Below are positions 19,159 through 27,062 of a stretch of DNA of 64,000 bases, piece after piece. Both the position numbers and the translations under genes were made by a program. Under the pieces are notes generated by a model. It made no database searches, had not been told where the DNA came from, and was given only the letters and a program-made list of their open reading frames with translations. The stretch's first letter is position 1, and every line of letters begins with the position of its first letter. The stretch comes from Bradyrhizobium sp. B097. GTDB lineage: Bacteria; Pseudomonadota; Alphaproteobacteria; Rhizobiales; Xanthobacteraceae. The DNA lies in the NCBI RefSeq assembly GCF_038957035.1, contig NZ_CP152412.1, positions 7,002,501 to 7,066,500 on the forward strand, read 5' to 3'.

Positions 19159-19418
19159 CATCGCATCAGGCGATACCACAAATTAGATGAATAGACGCAG
19201 ACACCGCAGCTCAACGTGGCCGAAACTGATCGTTCAAGCGGCGAGACGAATGGTCAAAACCAGCCTGCCCCGTTACATTCGTCTAGCCGTTCCGCGGTCG
19301 CGAAAACCGAACCGAAGTAATGCCCAAAGGTAGCCGCGCGCAATGATGACATCACTAGCTTACCTGCGAGGCGTCATTTTCCGGGACCGCGGTTGCAACT
19401 AACCGATCAGCCAAGAGC

Positions 19419-20205
19419 TTACGACACATCATACTTGTCTTTGCGCTTGTGACGGAGCAATGCGCGATAACCGCCCCGGATAAGACGTAACCCCAGCTTG
19501 ACCAGACGAATGATCCGGCTGCGGAGATCGCTTGTTTTCCAGCCTCGATCGGGAATGCGAAGCGCGCCGAACAGGCCTTGCGCGATTTTGCGATAGCTGT
19601 TTCCTTCCAGCCATCCATCTGCGGCACGCAGAGCAAGGATGAGCCGATGCCGGGTCTGGATCGGCAGAGCACGTGGGGACGGCCCGAGGGGGCGCTGTTC
19701 GAGCGCTCGCCAAAAGCGCTGTGCCGCTCGCAAACGAACGTCGAAATCGCGGTCGAGCGGCAGATCGACGGCAATCACTGAGCGGCTCGATGGCAATTCT
19801 CTCAGCCAAAGGCGATGCTTCGCTCCTCCGAGCGGCACGACGGCATGCCATCCATCTGGCGCCCGACGAAGCTCGCTGCCCGTTAGCTTAGCGAGATCCA
19901 GGTCGTACCGTTTGGACGACCTCAAACCGATAGCAGGGTGGATGGGCAGCACGGTCGACAGCGCCTCGGGCGCCCAGAAAATGGCTTGTTTGTCGAACGG
20001 CGTTTGCGGATCCGCGGCGAAACGAAAGCCCCCACTTCCGTCGGAAGTCATCCGACATCGCGCCGGATCGTTCGCTGCTGGCCAGGACCTCATAGTCTCT
20101 TTCATACTCAACGTCGCGACGTAGACATTCCCAGGCTATGTCCTCCGTTTCTGCCGTCTTGGCAGCAGGATATGCTTGCTTTGATCTCCAGTCAGCAACC
20201 GCCAT
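19419..20205 (-). CDS. fseA: FseA-type excision activator, fused from two frames by +1 ribosomal frameshifting (DUF6499 + DUF2285)
   Basis: Frame 0 starts at the ATG at 20205 (MAVADWRSKQAYPAAK) and encodes a DUF6499 domain (EDIAWECLRRDVEYERDY) up to WGLSF at residue 62. The continuation lies in the +1 frame (AADPQTPFDKQAIFW), carrying the DUF2285 domain to the stop at 19419; without the shift, frame 0 runs on as unrelated residues to 19888. The junction is the codon TTT at 20022-20020 followed by C, exactly the UUU-to-UUC slip of tRNA-Phe shown for msi172/msi171 in ICEMlSymR7A, where the fusion FseA activates rdfS and hence ICE excision. The fusion here would be 261 residues. qseM- and qseC-like genes follow, as expected for this control circuit. 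A random one-base indel is the alternative. Confidence 0.85.
20019..20022 (-). promoter_or_regulatory. Programmed +1 frameshift site in fseA
   Basis: On the minus strand the frame 0 codons are ...GGG CTT TCG TTT followed by C. tRNA-Phe on UUU can slip one base forward to UUC, after which GCC GCG GAT is read in the +1 frame. The encoded WGLSF context corresponds to the conserved motif in which slippage occurs in M. loti. Confidence 0.75.
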
Positions 20206-20360
20206 CGTATTTTCTTCCCCGCACGTTCACGCAAGGAAATTGCAGCCCCACGATTGTGACGATTTCTGGTTGCACCAATGCATTTGTTCGATGTTGATGC
20301 GCTCAATCGATGGAACAATCTACTTTTGCGATGAGAGCTGGATAGAAATTCACGTCCGCT

Positions 20361-20648
20361 TCAAGTGCATCCATCATCATTCTTCGGCCAACCGCGTCGC
20401 AGGAGGTGACGATAGCCGTGACGCGCCATCCATTTGGCGCGAGCCAGATGAGTGTCGAAAGCACGGCGCGCGCGATCCGGCTCGAGGGCCGGATCAACAC
20501 CGAGCACAATGCGCGCGACTTCGCGCCAATCTGCATTGTCCGCCTGTGCATCGAGAAGACGCATGTAAGTAACGACGTGCTGTTCATCGTATGGCGTAAG
20601 CTCAGGCGCGCTGGGCGCCACATCTGCGATCTTCGGATCGGCCGACAC
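20361..20648 (-). CDS. qseM: QseM-type antiactivator (DUF2285)
   Basis: 95 residues from a GTG at 20648 with an AGGAG site upstream. The DUF2285 helix-turn-helix variant covers most of the protein: ELTPYDEQHVVTYMRLLDA, ADWREVARIVLGVDP, and RRAFDTHLARAKWMARHGYRHLL. In ICEMlSymR7A, QseM binds and blocks both TraR and FseA, keeping the element silent in most cells. Here it lies 155 bp upstream of fseA on the same strand. The helix-turn-helix genes expected to repress it are on the opposite strand, about 800 bp away. No traR or traI gene is in the window. Confidence 0.82.
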   Translation of the reverse strand: MSADPKIADVAPSAPELTPYDEQHVVTYMRLLDAQADNADWREVARIVLGVDPALEPDRARRAFDTHLARAKWMARHGYRHLLRRGWPKNDDGCT

Positions 20649-21079
20649 TGCCTGGAACTCCTAGCAAACCGAAAAACCTCTATCCAAATCGAAACGAAGG
20701 TAACCGTATTCATGGCACCTTGGTACCGTCCAATTGTCGCGGTCCGCAGGAATCCCGCCGAAATCGATTGGAGCCCACCACCGGAAACTTTGGCATCCTT
20801 GGTTCCGTCGATCGTTTTCCATTCCACTCGCCCCGATTTTGGTCAATTGGATTTGATTGCAGTCCATGTCGCTCGCAGCACGATCAGCAGATTTGCCATC
20901 CAGCTCGTGTGTGCTCGCTTCTTGCCTACGAGACAGAATCGAGGTGTGCGATTTGTGCGACACGTTGCGTGCTCGCTACCGGATGGCTTTGTCGCTCGGT
21001 CCGGCCGGCTGGTAAGAACTTCGTTCTCAATTTCGAACCCCAAGTGTCTCAAGTTTGCTATTTGGCCGCGCGGCCAAGA
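20649..21079. other. 431-bp stretch without a recognisable gene
   Basis: Between qseM and a decayed qseM copy. Open frames on both strands are short and have no recognised domain; one minus-strand frame at 20661-20963 (100 codons) cannot be supported. In other ICEs qseM and qseC are directly divergent, so this stretch is an extra insertion or decayed DNA. Confidence 0.4.
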
Positions 21080-21275
21080 AACACGGTAATCCTAGTTGGC
21101 TGTCCGTTTTGCGCCCGCCATTGGCTAACGAACGCCTCGCGAGCACGTTCTGCCAGCGATCTGGGTTGGCATGCAGTACGATCCGAGCAACTTCTTTCCA
21201 GTCGGCGTCAGCGGCTTCGGCATCAAGAAGTTGCCAGCAGATGACAAGGTCTGCTCGTCACGGGCAGTAAGCACT
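21080..21275 (-). pseudogene. Decayed second qseM-like (DUF2285) gene
   Basis: Three minus-strand frames in succession resemble parts of one DUF2285 protein: VLTARDEQTL (compare ELTPYDEQHV in the intact copy), then WQLLDAEAADADWKEVARIVL (compare RLLDAQADNADWREVARIVL), then ERAREAFVSQW (compare DRARRAFDTHL). Two frame changes separate them and the 3' part is lost. It sits directly before the first qseC-like gene and on the opposite strand, which is the normal qseM position. Confidence 0.7.
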
Positions 21276-21390
21276 GAACTATCCGGAGCAGGATCGGTGA
21301 GGATTGAGTGACGGGATCCGGTTGATCTTAAGCATGCGCAGCAGATTGACGCAGTTTCCGTTCACAACGGACGCGAGACGACATTTTGTT

Positions 21391-21417
21391 AAGTATATCG
21401 AGGTGCAGTATATCGAG
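21391..21417. promoter_or_regulatory. Candidate QseC operator, copy 1
   Basis: Two GTATATCGAG half-sites in direct order, separated by a short GTGCA spacer, lie 21-47 bases before the first qseC-like start. The same place in copy 2 forms an inverted repeat. Small XRE repressors bind such sites; assignment is inference. Confidence 0.45.
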
Positions 21418-21437
21418 CAAGCGGCATTCTTTCCCGC

Positions 21438-21662
21438 ATGGACTTGCGGGAGACATTCGCCACCAATTTGCGCCGTTTGCGCAATGCGAGGGGATGGTCG
21501 CAAGACGAGCTTGCCTTCGAGGCAAAGATAAGCCGGGGCTATTTGAGTCAGCTTGAAAAGGGCGAGTATTACGTCAGCATTAAAGTCATAGGTCGCCTTG
21601 CCGACAAGCTCGACGTTGAGCCTGCTGAGTTCCTGAAACGGCCTGCAAAGAGAAGTCGCTAG
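21438..21662 (+). CDS. QseC-like small XRE-family repressor, copy 1
   Basis: 74 residues, nearly all a Cro/CI-type helix-turn-helix: FATNLRRLRNARGWSQDELAFEAKISRGYLSQLEKG, then VIGRLADKLDVEPAEFL. In ICEMlSymR7A, QseC is a similar small helix-turn-helix protein that represses qseM and controls itself, making a bistable switch. The gene is transcribed away from the decayed qseM copy. The ribosome-binding site is weak. Confidence 0.75.
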   Translation: MDLRETFATNLRRLRNARGWSQDELAFEAKISRGYLSQLEKGEYYVSIKVIGRLADKLDVEPAEFLKRPAKRSR

Positions 21663-21820
21663 GTAGGCACAGCTCAATGCACGTCTTACTCTCAGTTCAT
21701 TTTTTTCTGATCTCTTCAGAAGCCGTTAAAGCTTCATCTAGGTGATTTCCCAGATGATCCTCCGCATGCGCAGCAGATTGACGTTTCGGTTCATAAGGCG
21801 CATGACACGACGTTTTGTAA

Positions 21821-21843
21821 GGTATATCGAGGTGCAATATACT
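21821..21843. promoter_or_regulatory. Candidate QseC operator, copy 2
   Basis: Inverted repeat GTATAT-N9-ATATAC at 21822-21842, about 24 bases before the second qseC-like start. It corresponds in position to the direct half-sites at 21391-21417. Confidence 0.45.
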
Positions 21844-21866
21844 GACCAAACGGCCTCCTTTCCCGC

Positions 21867-22343
21867 ATGGACTTGCGGGAGACATTCGCCACTAATTTGC
21901 GCCGTCTGCGCAATGCGAGGAGATGGTCCCAAGACGAACTTGCCTTCGAGGCCGAGATCAGCAGGAGCTATTTGAGCAAGCTTGAAAAGGGCGCGTACTT
22001 CGTCAGCATCAAAATCATAGGTCGCATTGCCGACAAGCTGGACGTTGAGTCTGCTGAGTGCCTGAAATGGCCCGCAAAGAGACCGCCAGGTAGGCACATC
22101 CCAATACGCGTCTTACTCTCAATCCATTTCTTCTCATCTCTTCGACAACCCTTGAATGCCGGTCTAGGTGGTTTCCGGCGGCCGGTTAGGGGCTTTCGCG
22201 CCGCTAACGTGGATTCGAGATGGGCGGACGAACGTGCGCGTCGATGTGATCGTTGGAATGATCCCGACGATCTGCGTGGCGACATCGGCAACAGAAGCTC
22301 GGGACGGCGCGACACTAGCAACTGCTGGGTCGTCATTTCATAG
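21867..22343 (+). CDS. QseC-like XRE-family protein, copy 2, with 3' read-through extension
   Basis: The first 72 residues duplicate copy 1 with about a dozen substitutions (FATNLRRLRNARRWSQDELAFEAEISRSYLSKLEKG). An indel near 22080 (AGACCGCC in place of AGAAGTCGC) removes the stop used by copy 1, and the frame continues for about 85 residues of low-complexity Arg/Asp-rich sequence to 22343. The extension has no recognised domain and is probably an accident. Whether this copy still binds the same operator is unknown; the recognition helix residues are largely kept. Confidence 0.65.
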   Translation: MDLRETFATNLRRLRNARRWSQDELAFEAEISRSYLSKLEKGAYFVSIKIIGRIADKLDVESAECLKWPAKRPPGRHIPIRVLLSIHFFSSLRQPLNAGLGGFRRPVRGFRAANVDSRWADERARRCDRWNDPDDLRGDIGNRSSGRRDTSNCWVVIS

Positions 22344-22699
22344 GGATCGAGTTGGTTTGAAGCAGGTGCAAAAGGAGCAAAGATCAAGGCGGCGAGCCAG
22401 CAAGGATCAGACATCTGAGAAACTGCGTACTATAGACAAGGCCACGGGGCATGCTTCTTCCGTGCCGTTTCTGTTATGTCTCGAGCGGCTCGGTCTCTGC
22501 GACATGTTCGCGAGGCCTGATAATCGCAAAATGAAGCCGCCCACCGGACAGGCGAGGCTCTTTGCTCACTCGCCGTTCTTGTGCGGCAGCAACCAGGCAG
22601 GATGTGACCTTCGCTCCTTGAACAGATGCGTAGGTCAGCGGGTTGAAGGAAGGATCGTCGAGCTCGAGCGTAAGCGTAGCTTTGCGGCCCTTTCGATTA
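22344..22699. other. Intergenic stretch before the IS5-family element
   Basis: About 355 bp with no recognisable gene. The minus-strand transposase frame appears to continue through it only because of the frame shift inside the element. Confidence 0.4.
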
Positions 22700-23545
22700 G
22701 AGCCTGTCCTCAATTGAGCCAGATGATAGCAGCGGCGAGGTGGATTGCGGCGAGGAAATTTCTGGCGGTTTTGTCGTAACGGGTGGCGATGGCGCGGTAT
22801 TCCTTGAGCTTGCAGAAGAAGTTCTCGATGAGATGACGTGCCTTGGAGGCGGTCTCTGTCGAAATCGCGTTGGACCTTGCGGTTGCTCTTGGGCGGGATC
22901 ACGAACGACTTTCCGCGTGCCCGCAACGGCTCGATCACCCGCTCGTCCGCATCGAAGGCCTTGTCTGCCAGCAAGACCTCGGCCGCCATATCCGGCAGCA
23001 GCGCGTCGGCGCCTTCCAGATCATGGGCTTGGCCCGGCGTCAGGATGAAGTCCAGCGGATTGCCCAACGCATCGACAAGCGCATGAATCTTGGTGCTCAG
23101 CCCGCCTTTGCTGCGCCCAATCGCCTGGTCCGCGCCGTCTTTTTTTGTGCGCCGGCACTGTGCTGATGCGCCCGCACGATCGTGCTGTCGATCATGGCGT
23201 ACTCATTGTCCGCATCGCTCGCCAGCATCTCAAACAGCATCTTCCACACCCCGCTCTTGGCCCAGCGCGAGAAACGCGTATGGATCTTGATCGGGTCGCC
23301 AAAGCGTTCGGGCAAGTCCCGCCAGGGGATGCCGGCCCGATAACGATAGATCACCGCTTCCACAAACAGCCGATTGTCCCTGGCCGTTACCCCCACATGC
23401 CCCTCACGTCCGGGCAAAATATCCTTGATCCTGTCCCATTGATCGTCCCGAAGGGCGTAGCGGCGCACCTGTCAGCTGCGAATCAGCTGACCGCCCATGA
23501 ATCACGCGATATTCTGCTTGGGAATCCTCAATTGAGGACAGGCCC
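22700..23545 (-). mobile_element. IS5-family (IS427-like) insertion sequence
   Basis: 846 bp bounded by 19-bp inverted repeats with one mismatch: GAGCCTGTCCTCAATTGAG at the left and its complement, starting GGGCCTGTCC, at the right. The flanks are TTA (left) and CTA (right), so no identical target duplication is visible. It encodes one two-frame transposase, which is damaged. Confidence 0.85.
22710..23468 (-). pseudogene. IS5-family transposase (two frames joined by frameshift, with an additional frameshift)
   Basis: OrfA starts at 23468 (MRRYALRDDQWDRIKDILPG) and carries the helix-turn-helix and the first DDE region (YAMIDSTIVRAHQHSAG). A run of seven A on the minus strand (T7 at about 23138-23144) is the usual -1 programmed slip into OrfB, which continues with MGNPLDFILTPGQAHDLEGA and LLADKAFDADE. 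A second, non-programmed change at about 22850 puts the C-terminal ARHLIENFFCKLKEYRAIATRYDK in another frame, ending at a TGA inside the left inverted repeat. The catalytic C-terminal Glu (LIENFF) is therefore not reached, and the copy is probably inactive. Confidence 0.8.
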
Positions 23546-23589
23546 CTAGGCTCAGACATAGAAGCTCACATCGGTTCACAAACTCAACA

Positions 23590-24260
23590 GCCGATAGCCG
23601 ATCGCTCACCCACTCCGCTAGACGGGGTCTCTTTGCCGCTTACGGCCCAAGGCACGGTCAACAAGTACCTCGACCGAACGCGCCGGGGCAGCCTGACCTG
23701 GCCGTTGCCGCCGGAGCTCGATGACGATGTCCGGCTCGAGAACCGCCTGTTTCCGCCACCGTCCGATTTGCCTAGCGACGAGCACCGCAGCCGGATTGGG
23801 CGCTCGTGGATCGCGAGCTGCGGGCGGAGGAACTTCACGCTGATGCTGTTGTGGGAGGAGTATTGCGACTCCCACTCCGACAGTTTCAGCTATTCGTGGT
23901 TCTGCGAACGCTGCAGGGAAAGGGCCAGCCGCCTGAAGCCGCCCCGTCAGGTCCATGTCGCCGGCGAGAAGCTCTTCGTCGACTATTCCGGGCCACACCA
24001 TGGAGGTGGTTGACGGGCTCACCGGCGAGGTGCGGAGCGCGCAGAACTTCGTTGCTGTGCTCGGCGCCTCGAACCACACCGACGGATCGGCCAATCGGAA
24101 CGGACATTCCAGTTAACGTGGAAATGTCCCGCCTGCCGCCCCGCGCCGCCATGCTCCCACAGGTCGCACGGTCTTTCTTGGCTCGCCGTCGCAGTGCTAT
24201 ATCCGGCTGTCCAGCGCGGTTGGCGAAGGCATCGAGGCAGCACTGCCGGAAATGACCGCG
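23590..24260 (+). pseudogene. IS21-family IstA transposase remnant
   Basis: A decayed istA: the frame around 23633-23990 reads TVNKYLDRTRRGSLTWPLP, NFTLMLLWEEY, FSYSWFCERC, and VAGEKLFVDYSG, all typical of IstA, where the last is the first catalytic Asp region. The protein then continues in other frames (MEVVDGLTGEVRSAQNFVAVLGASNHT near 24000-24090), with several frameshifts. No inverted repeats were identified. Confidence 0.75.
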
Positions 24261-24704
24261 GGCATTACTTGTGCCGATATCTAGCGCACCTGGCAAACGG
24301 CGACTGCCCGACACGCTTTCATAAGAAAGCCAGGCTTGGTCACTCAATAAGAAGCGGTTTCCCGCCGACTTAAGGCGAGCGCACAGCTAGTTTTCGTTAC
24401 GGCGGTCTAGTCATGGCGCACCCGTGTAGAACTTGTCCCCAGCGCATCCCTAATCGTGCGATAAGAATGCACCATCAAAGCTTGGGATTAAACACTTAGT
24501 TCTAGGTGGTACAGAGTTCGCTCGCGCCTGCAAAAACCGAGTGATGGACTCTACCAGTTCTTGGAGGAGATAACGGTGCTCAGGTCAGTTAGAAACTCCA
24601 TGAGTGAGCAGATCCTCCGGTCAAGCCCGAGGGTTTGCATTTTAGAGAACCGCTGCACATTTTTTCGGATCGTGCACTAAAGACTTTGAGCTGGAGGCGT
24701 GCCA
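24261..24704. other. Intergenic stretch before the methyltransferase gene
   Basis: About 440 bp of non-coding or decayed DNA following the IS21 remnant. No gene, terminator or repeat was recognised. Confidence 0.4.
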
Positions 24705-25679
24705 TTGAATAAGAACGCTAAGATCGACGACGACCGGTCGGGGGCGCTGGTAACGAAGGACAGCTCGCCACCCGCATGCCCGATCAAAGGCTGCACCGAC
24801 ACAAGCTGGTACGCGGATGCCCACGACATCGAGTACTATACGTCCGACCGCACCTACTCTTTCCACAAATGCCAGAGGTGCGGTGTCCTGTTCATCGTTC
24901 CGATGCTGTGGGATCGTCTCGGAGAGATCTATCCGAAGAATTATTATTCCTACGCTCCGGCCAAAAAGAGCATCGTACCACGTCTCAAGCGATCGCTCGA
25001 CCGGCCTCTATTGAAACTGCTCGCCTCCATCCCTGGCGATCGGCTTAGCGTCCTAGATATCGGCGGCGGCAGCGGTTGGATGCTCGACCAGATCAAGTCC
25101 TGTTCACCGCGGGTGAGCTTCACGCAATGTGTCGATCTGGACGAGGGCGCACAAGCACAGGCGGTCGTGCGCGGACATGCCTATCATCTCGGCCGTATCG
25201 AGCAGTTCGAGACCGATCGACGCTTTGATCTGGTCCTGGCGCTCGGTTTGATCGAGCATGTACGCGACCCCGCGCTCGTGTTGCGCCGTATCGAAGGGCT
25301 CCTCACCGCTCACGGCCGCGTGCTGATCAACACGCCAAACTTCGACGCGCTTGATGCGCGGCTGTTCCGGCATTGTTCGTGGGCTGGCTATCACACCCCG
25401 CGTCATTTCGTACTGTTCAACCGCCAGAGCTTTACGGACTTGGCGGAACAAGGTGGTCTTGGCGTCGTATCGTTCTCATATACGCACGGCGCACCGTACT
25501 GGAGCATTTCAGTGCTCGACGCCATGCGCCGATTGGGCCTCATAGAAATCTCGGCGCAACGTCCGGCGTTCTATCATCCGCTGTATCCGCTGTTGCGGGC
25601 GAGCTTCGCCGCCTTCGAGCTTGCGCGCGCCCCCTTCGCCCGGCTCTCATATATGGTGTTTACCCTCGGGCGGCGCTGA
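24705..25679 (+). CDS. Class I SAM-dependent methyltransferase with N-terminal Cys-rich module
   Basis: 324 residues. The start is probably the TTG at 24705, seven bases after a strong GGAGG; a GTG at 24699 is in frame but only one base from that site. The N-terminus has a zinc-ribbon-like Cys set (CPIKGC and CQRCG). The SAM motif is LSVLDIGGGSGWMLDQI near residue 115, followed by FDLVLALGLIEHVRDP (methyltransf_23 type) and RVLINTPNFD. Such proteins often act in surface polysaccharide or lipid modification, but the neighbours are insertion-sequence fragments and give no hint. It is an intact passenger among decayed elements. Confidence 0.85.
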   Translation: MNKNAKIDDDRSGALVTKDSSPPACPIKGCTDTSWYADAHDIEYYTSDRTYSFHKCQRCGVLFIVPMLWDRLGEIYPKNYYSYAPAKKSIVPRLKRSLDRPLLKLLASIPGDRLSVLDIGGGSGWMLDQIKSCSPRVSFTQCVDLDEGAQAQAVVRGHAYHLGRIEQFETDRRFDLVLALGLIEHVRDPALVLRRIEGLLTAHGRVLINTPNFDALDARLFRHCSWAGYHTPRHFVLFNRQSFTDLAEQGGLGVVSFSYTHGAPYWSISVLDAMRRLGLIEISAQRPAFYHPLYPLLRASFAAFELARAPFARLSYMVFTLGRR

Positions 25680-26058
25680 GCCGCCGGACGCTAACGGCGA
25701 CCGTAGCACCGCGAAATCGATCCCTCGCAACGCAAGGTAAAGCGGCCCCAGCGACGCCACAAGCCGGATCGTAAAGGTCAGAAATCCGTGCGTGATAGGT
25801 CGGGTATTGCGGTAGGGACGACCATTGCTGGTCGCCTCGCACAGATCCGGACTCGCCCAACTAAGGCATCCGGCTCCTTACTTGGCTGCTTGACGAAAGC
25901 GTCTGTCGGGCCAGGAATGACGGATGTCGCGCGCCATGGAAAACTGGCCCCTCGGCGTTACGAGGAATTGCCCCTCCCTGGATAGCCGAGGAGAGAGCGA
26001 ATGAAAGAGGAACGAAATCACGGAAGGCTCATCGTGGAGTGATCCACGGGGGCAGGTG
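25680..26058. other. Intergenic stretch after the methyltransferase gene
   Basis: About 380 bp with no recognisable gene. The end of an IS21 element should lie here, just before its istA at 26059, but no terminal repeat was found by eye. Confidence 0.4.
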
Positions 26059-26406
26059 ATGAAGACGCCGGATGACGTGGTGGAGATGTTGCGCCTGAAG
26101 GCGTGCGGGTGGGGTCTGAAGCGGATTGCGCGCGAGCTGGGCTGCAGCCATCACACGGTGAAGGACTACGTGGCGGCGGGCGGGGTGAAGCCGTTCAAGT
26201 CGCCTGAGCGCCCGAAGCGGCTCGATGGCCTTGAAGGCTGGCTGCGCGAGAGGTTGCGGATGTGGTGCGCCAGGACCTGTTGGCCGAGAAAGGCGTGGCA
26301 GTCAGCCGGCGAACGCTGCAACGCGCCGCCAGGCGCTGAAGGCCGAGGCGCTGGCGACGACGCGGTTCGAGACGTCGCCTGGCCGACAGCTGCAGATCGA
26401 CTTCGG
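26059..26406 (+). pseudogene. IS21-family istA, 5' part (interrupted by IS66)
   Basis: Starts MKTPDDVVEMLRLKACGWGL with a helix-turn-helix (LKRIARELGCSHHTVKDYV). Frame changes near 26250 and 26330 separate ADVVRQDLLAEKGVAVSRRTL and ALKAEALATTRFETSPGRQL; the frame ends in LQIDFG at the IS66 insertion. The rest of the gene resumes at 29561. The gene was already decayed or has decayed since the insertion. Confidence 0.8.
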
Positions 26407-26438
26407 GTAACCGGCATGAGCTCCCACGTCTGCGGAGA

Positions 26439-27062
26439 TCAGCGAGCGCGTAGGTAGCGGATCGGCATCCAATATTGGCGCATGGCCTCGACGACCGCTG
26501 GAATATCGGCGTAGGCGTTACGCAGAAAGTCGGCGGTCTCGCGGCCACTTCGGGGGGATCCGAGCACCGGCTGCCCCTGATCGTCGCTACAGTGCAACAG
26601 AATGGGCAGAAGCAAGCCGTGATTGACATTGCTGGTATCCAGCATCGGCGCCCACGCCGACAGCTTGAGCCGCATCGCGGCATGGAAACCCTGGCACCAG
26701 GGACGCGGATCGACGTCGCCATTGGGGTTGCGCAGGTGTATCGGCTCGAACCGATCGGGGGCCGTCGAGAGGGTGTTGCTGATGTCGTTGTGGCGCAGCG
26801 CGACGGCGGAGATCGCGGCGAACTCCGGCGTGCCGCCATGGTTGAACGCGTCTGCATCGATCGCGAGCAGCGGGCAGATCCAATCGAGCGGGCTCATCGA
26901 GACCGGTCCGGCTACGATCGCGGCGGCATAGCCGTCGAGCATGGGAATGCTGGTGGCGGCAGGATGGCGATCGATGCGAGCCTGGAGCCATCGCTCGAGG
27001 TCCGCAAGCGGCATCGCGGCCGACTCCATCGACGATGCTGCTTTATGGCGTCGTGGGCTCAT
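26439..27062 (-). CDS. UPF0149 (YgfB/YecA) family protein, IS66 passenger
   Basis: 207 residues. The UPF0149 pattern is visible: LADLERWLQARIDRHPAATSIPMLDGYAAAIVAGP, then SPLDWICPLLAIDADAFNHGG. The function of the family is unclear and nothing here suggests a transposase role. Its ATG overlaps the stop of tnpC (ATGA at 27059-27062), so it is translationally coupled to the transposase and lies inside the element ends. Such passengers are recurrent in some rhizobial IS66 elements. Confidence 0.8.
   Translation of the reverse strand: MSPRRHKAASSMESAAMPLADLERWLQARIDRHPAATSIPMLDGYAAAIVAGPVSMSPLDWICPLLAIDADAFNHGGTPEFAAISAVALRHNDISNTLSTAPDRFEPIHLRNPNGDVDPRPWCQGFHAAMRLKLSAWAPMLDTSNVNHGLLLPILLHCSDDQGQPVLGSPRSGRETADFLRNAYADIPAVVEAMRQYWMPIRYLRAR

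Larger units (their letters stand above)
21320..22180. repeat. Tandem duplication of about 430 bp carrying qseC-like genes
   Basis: Two direct copies, about 21320-21750 and 21750-22180. Both start near GCATGCGCAGCAGATTGACG, include an upstream control region, a 74-codon helix-turn-helix gene and about 90 bases of 3' flank ending in CTAGGTG(A/G)TTTCC. The copies differ by scattered substitutions and small indels, so the duplication is not recent. Confidence 0.8.

Noticed and set aside
19419..20205. fseA as a simple frameshifted pseudogene
   Set aside because: The frame change falls exactly at the known TTT-C slip site in the conserved motif, so programmed frameshifting is the better explanation.
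20661..20963. 100-codon minus-strand frame near qseM
   Set aside because: No recognised domain, no good ribosome-binding site and overlapping alternative frames.
21279..22097. Two similar minus-strand frames of 132 and 119 codons
   Set aside because: They look conserved only because the 430-bp unit is duplicated; they are antisense to the helix-turn-helix genes.
22474..22699. C-terminal extension of the IS5 transposase frame beyond the left inverted repeat
   Set aside because: It is out of the normal frame after the indel near 22850; the true end is the TGA inside the repeat.
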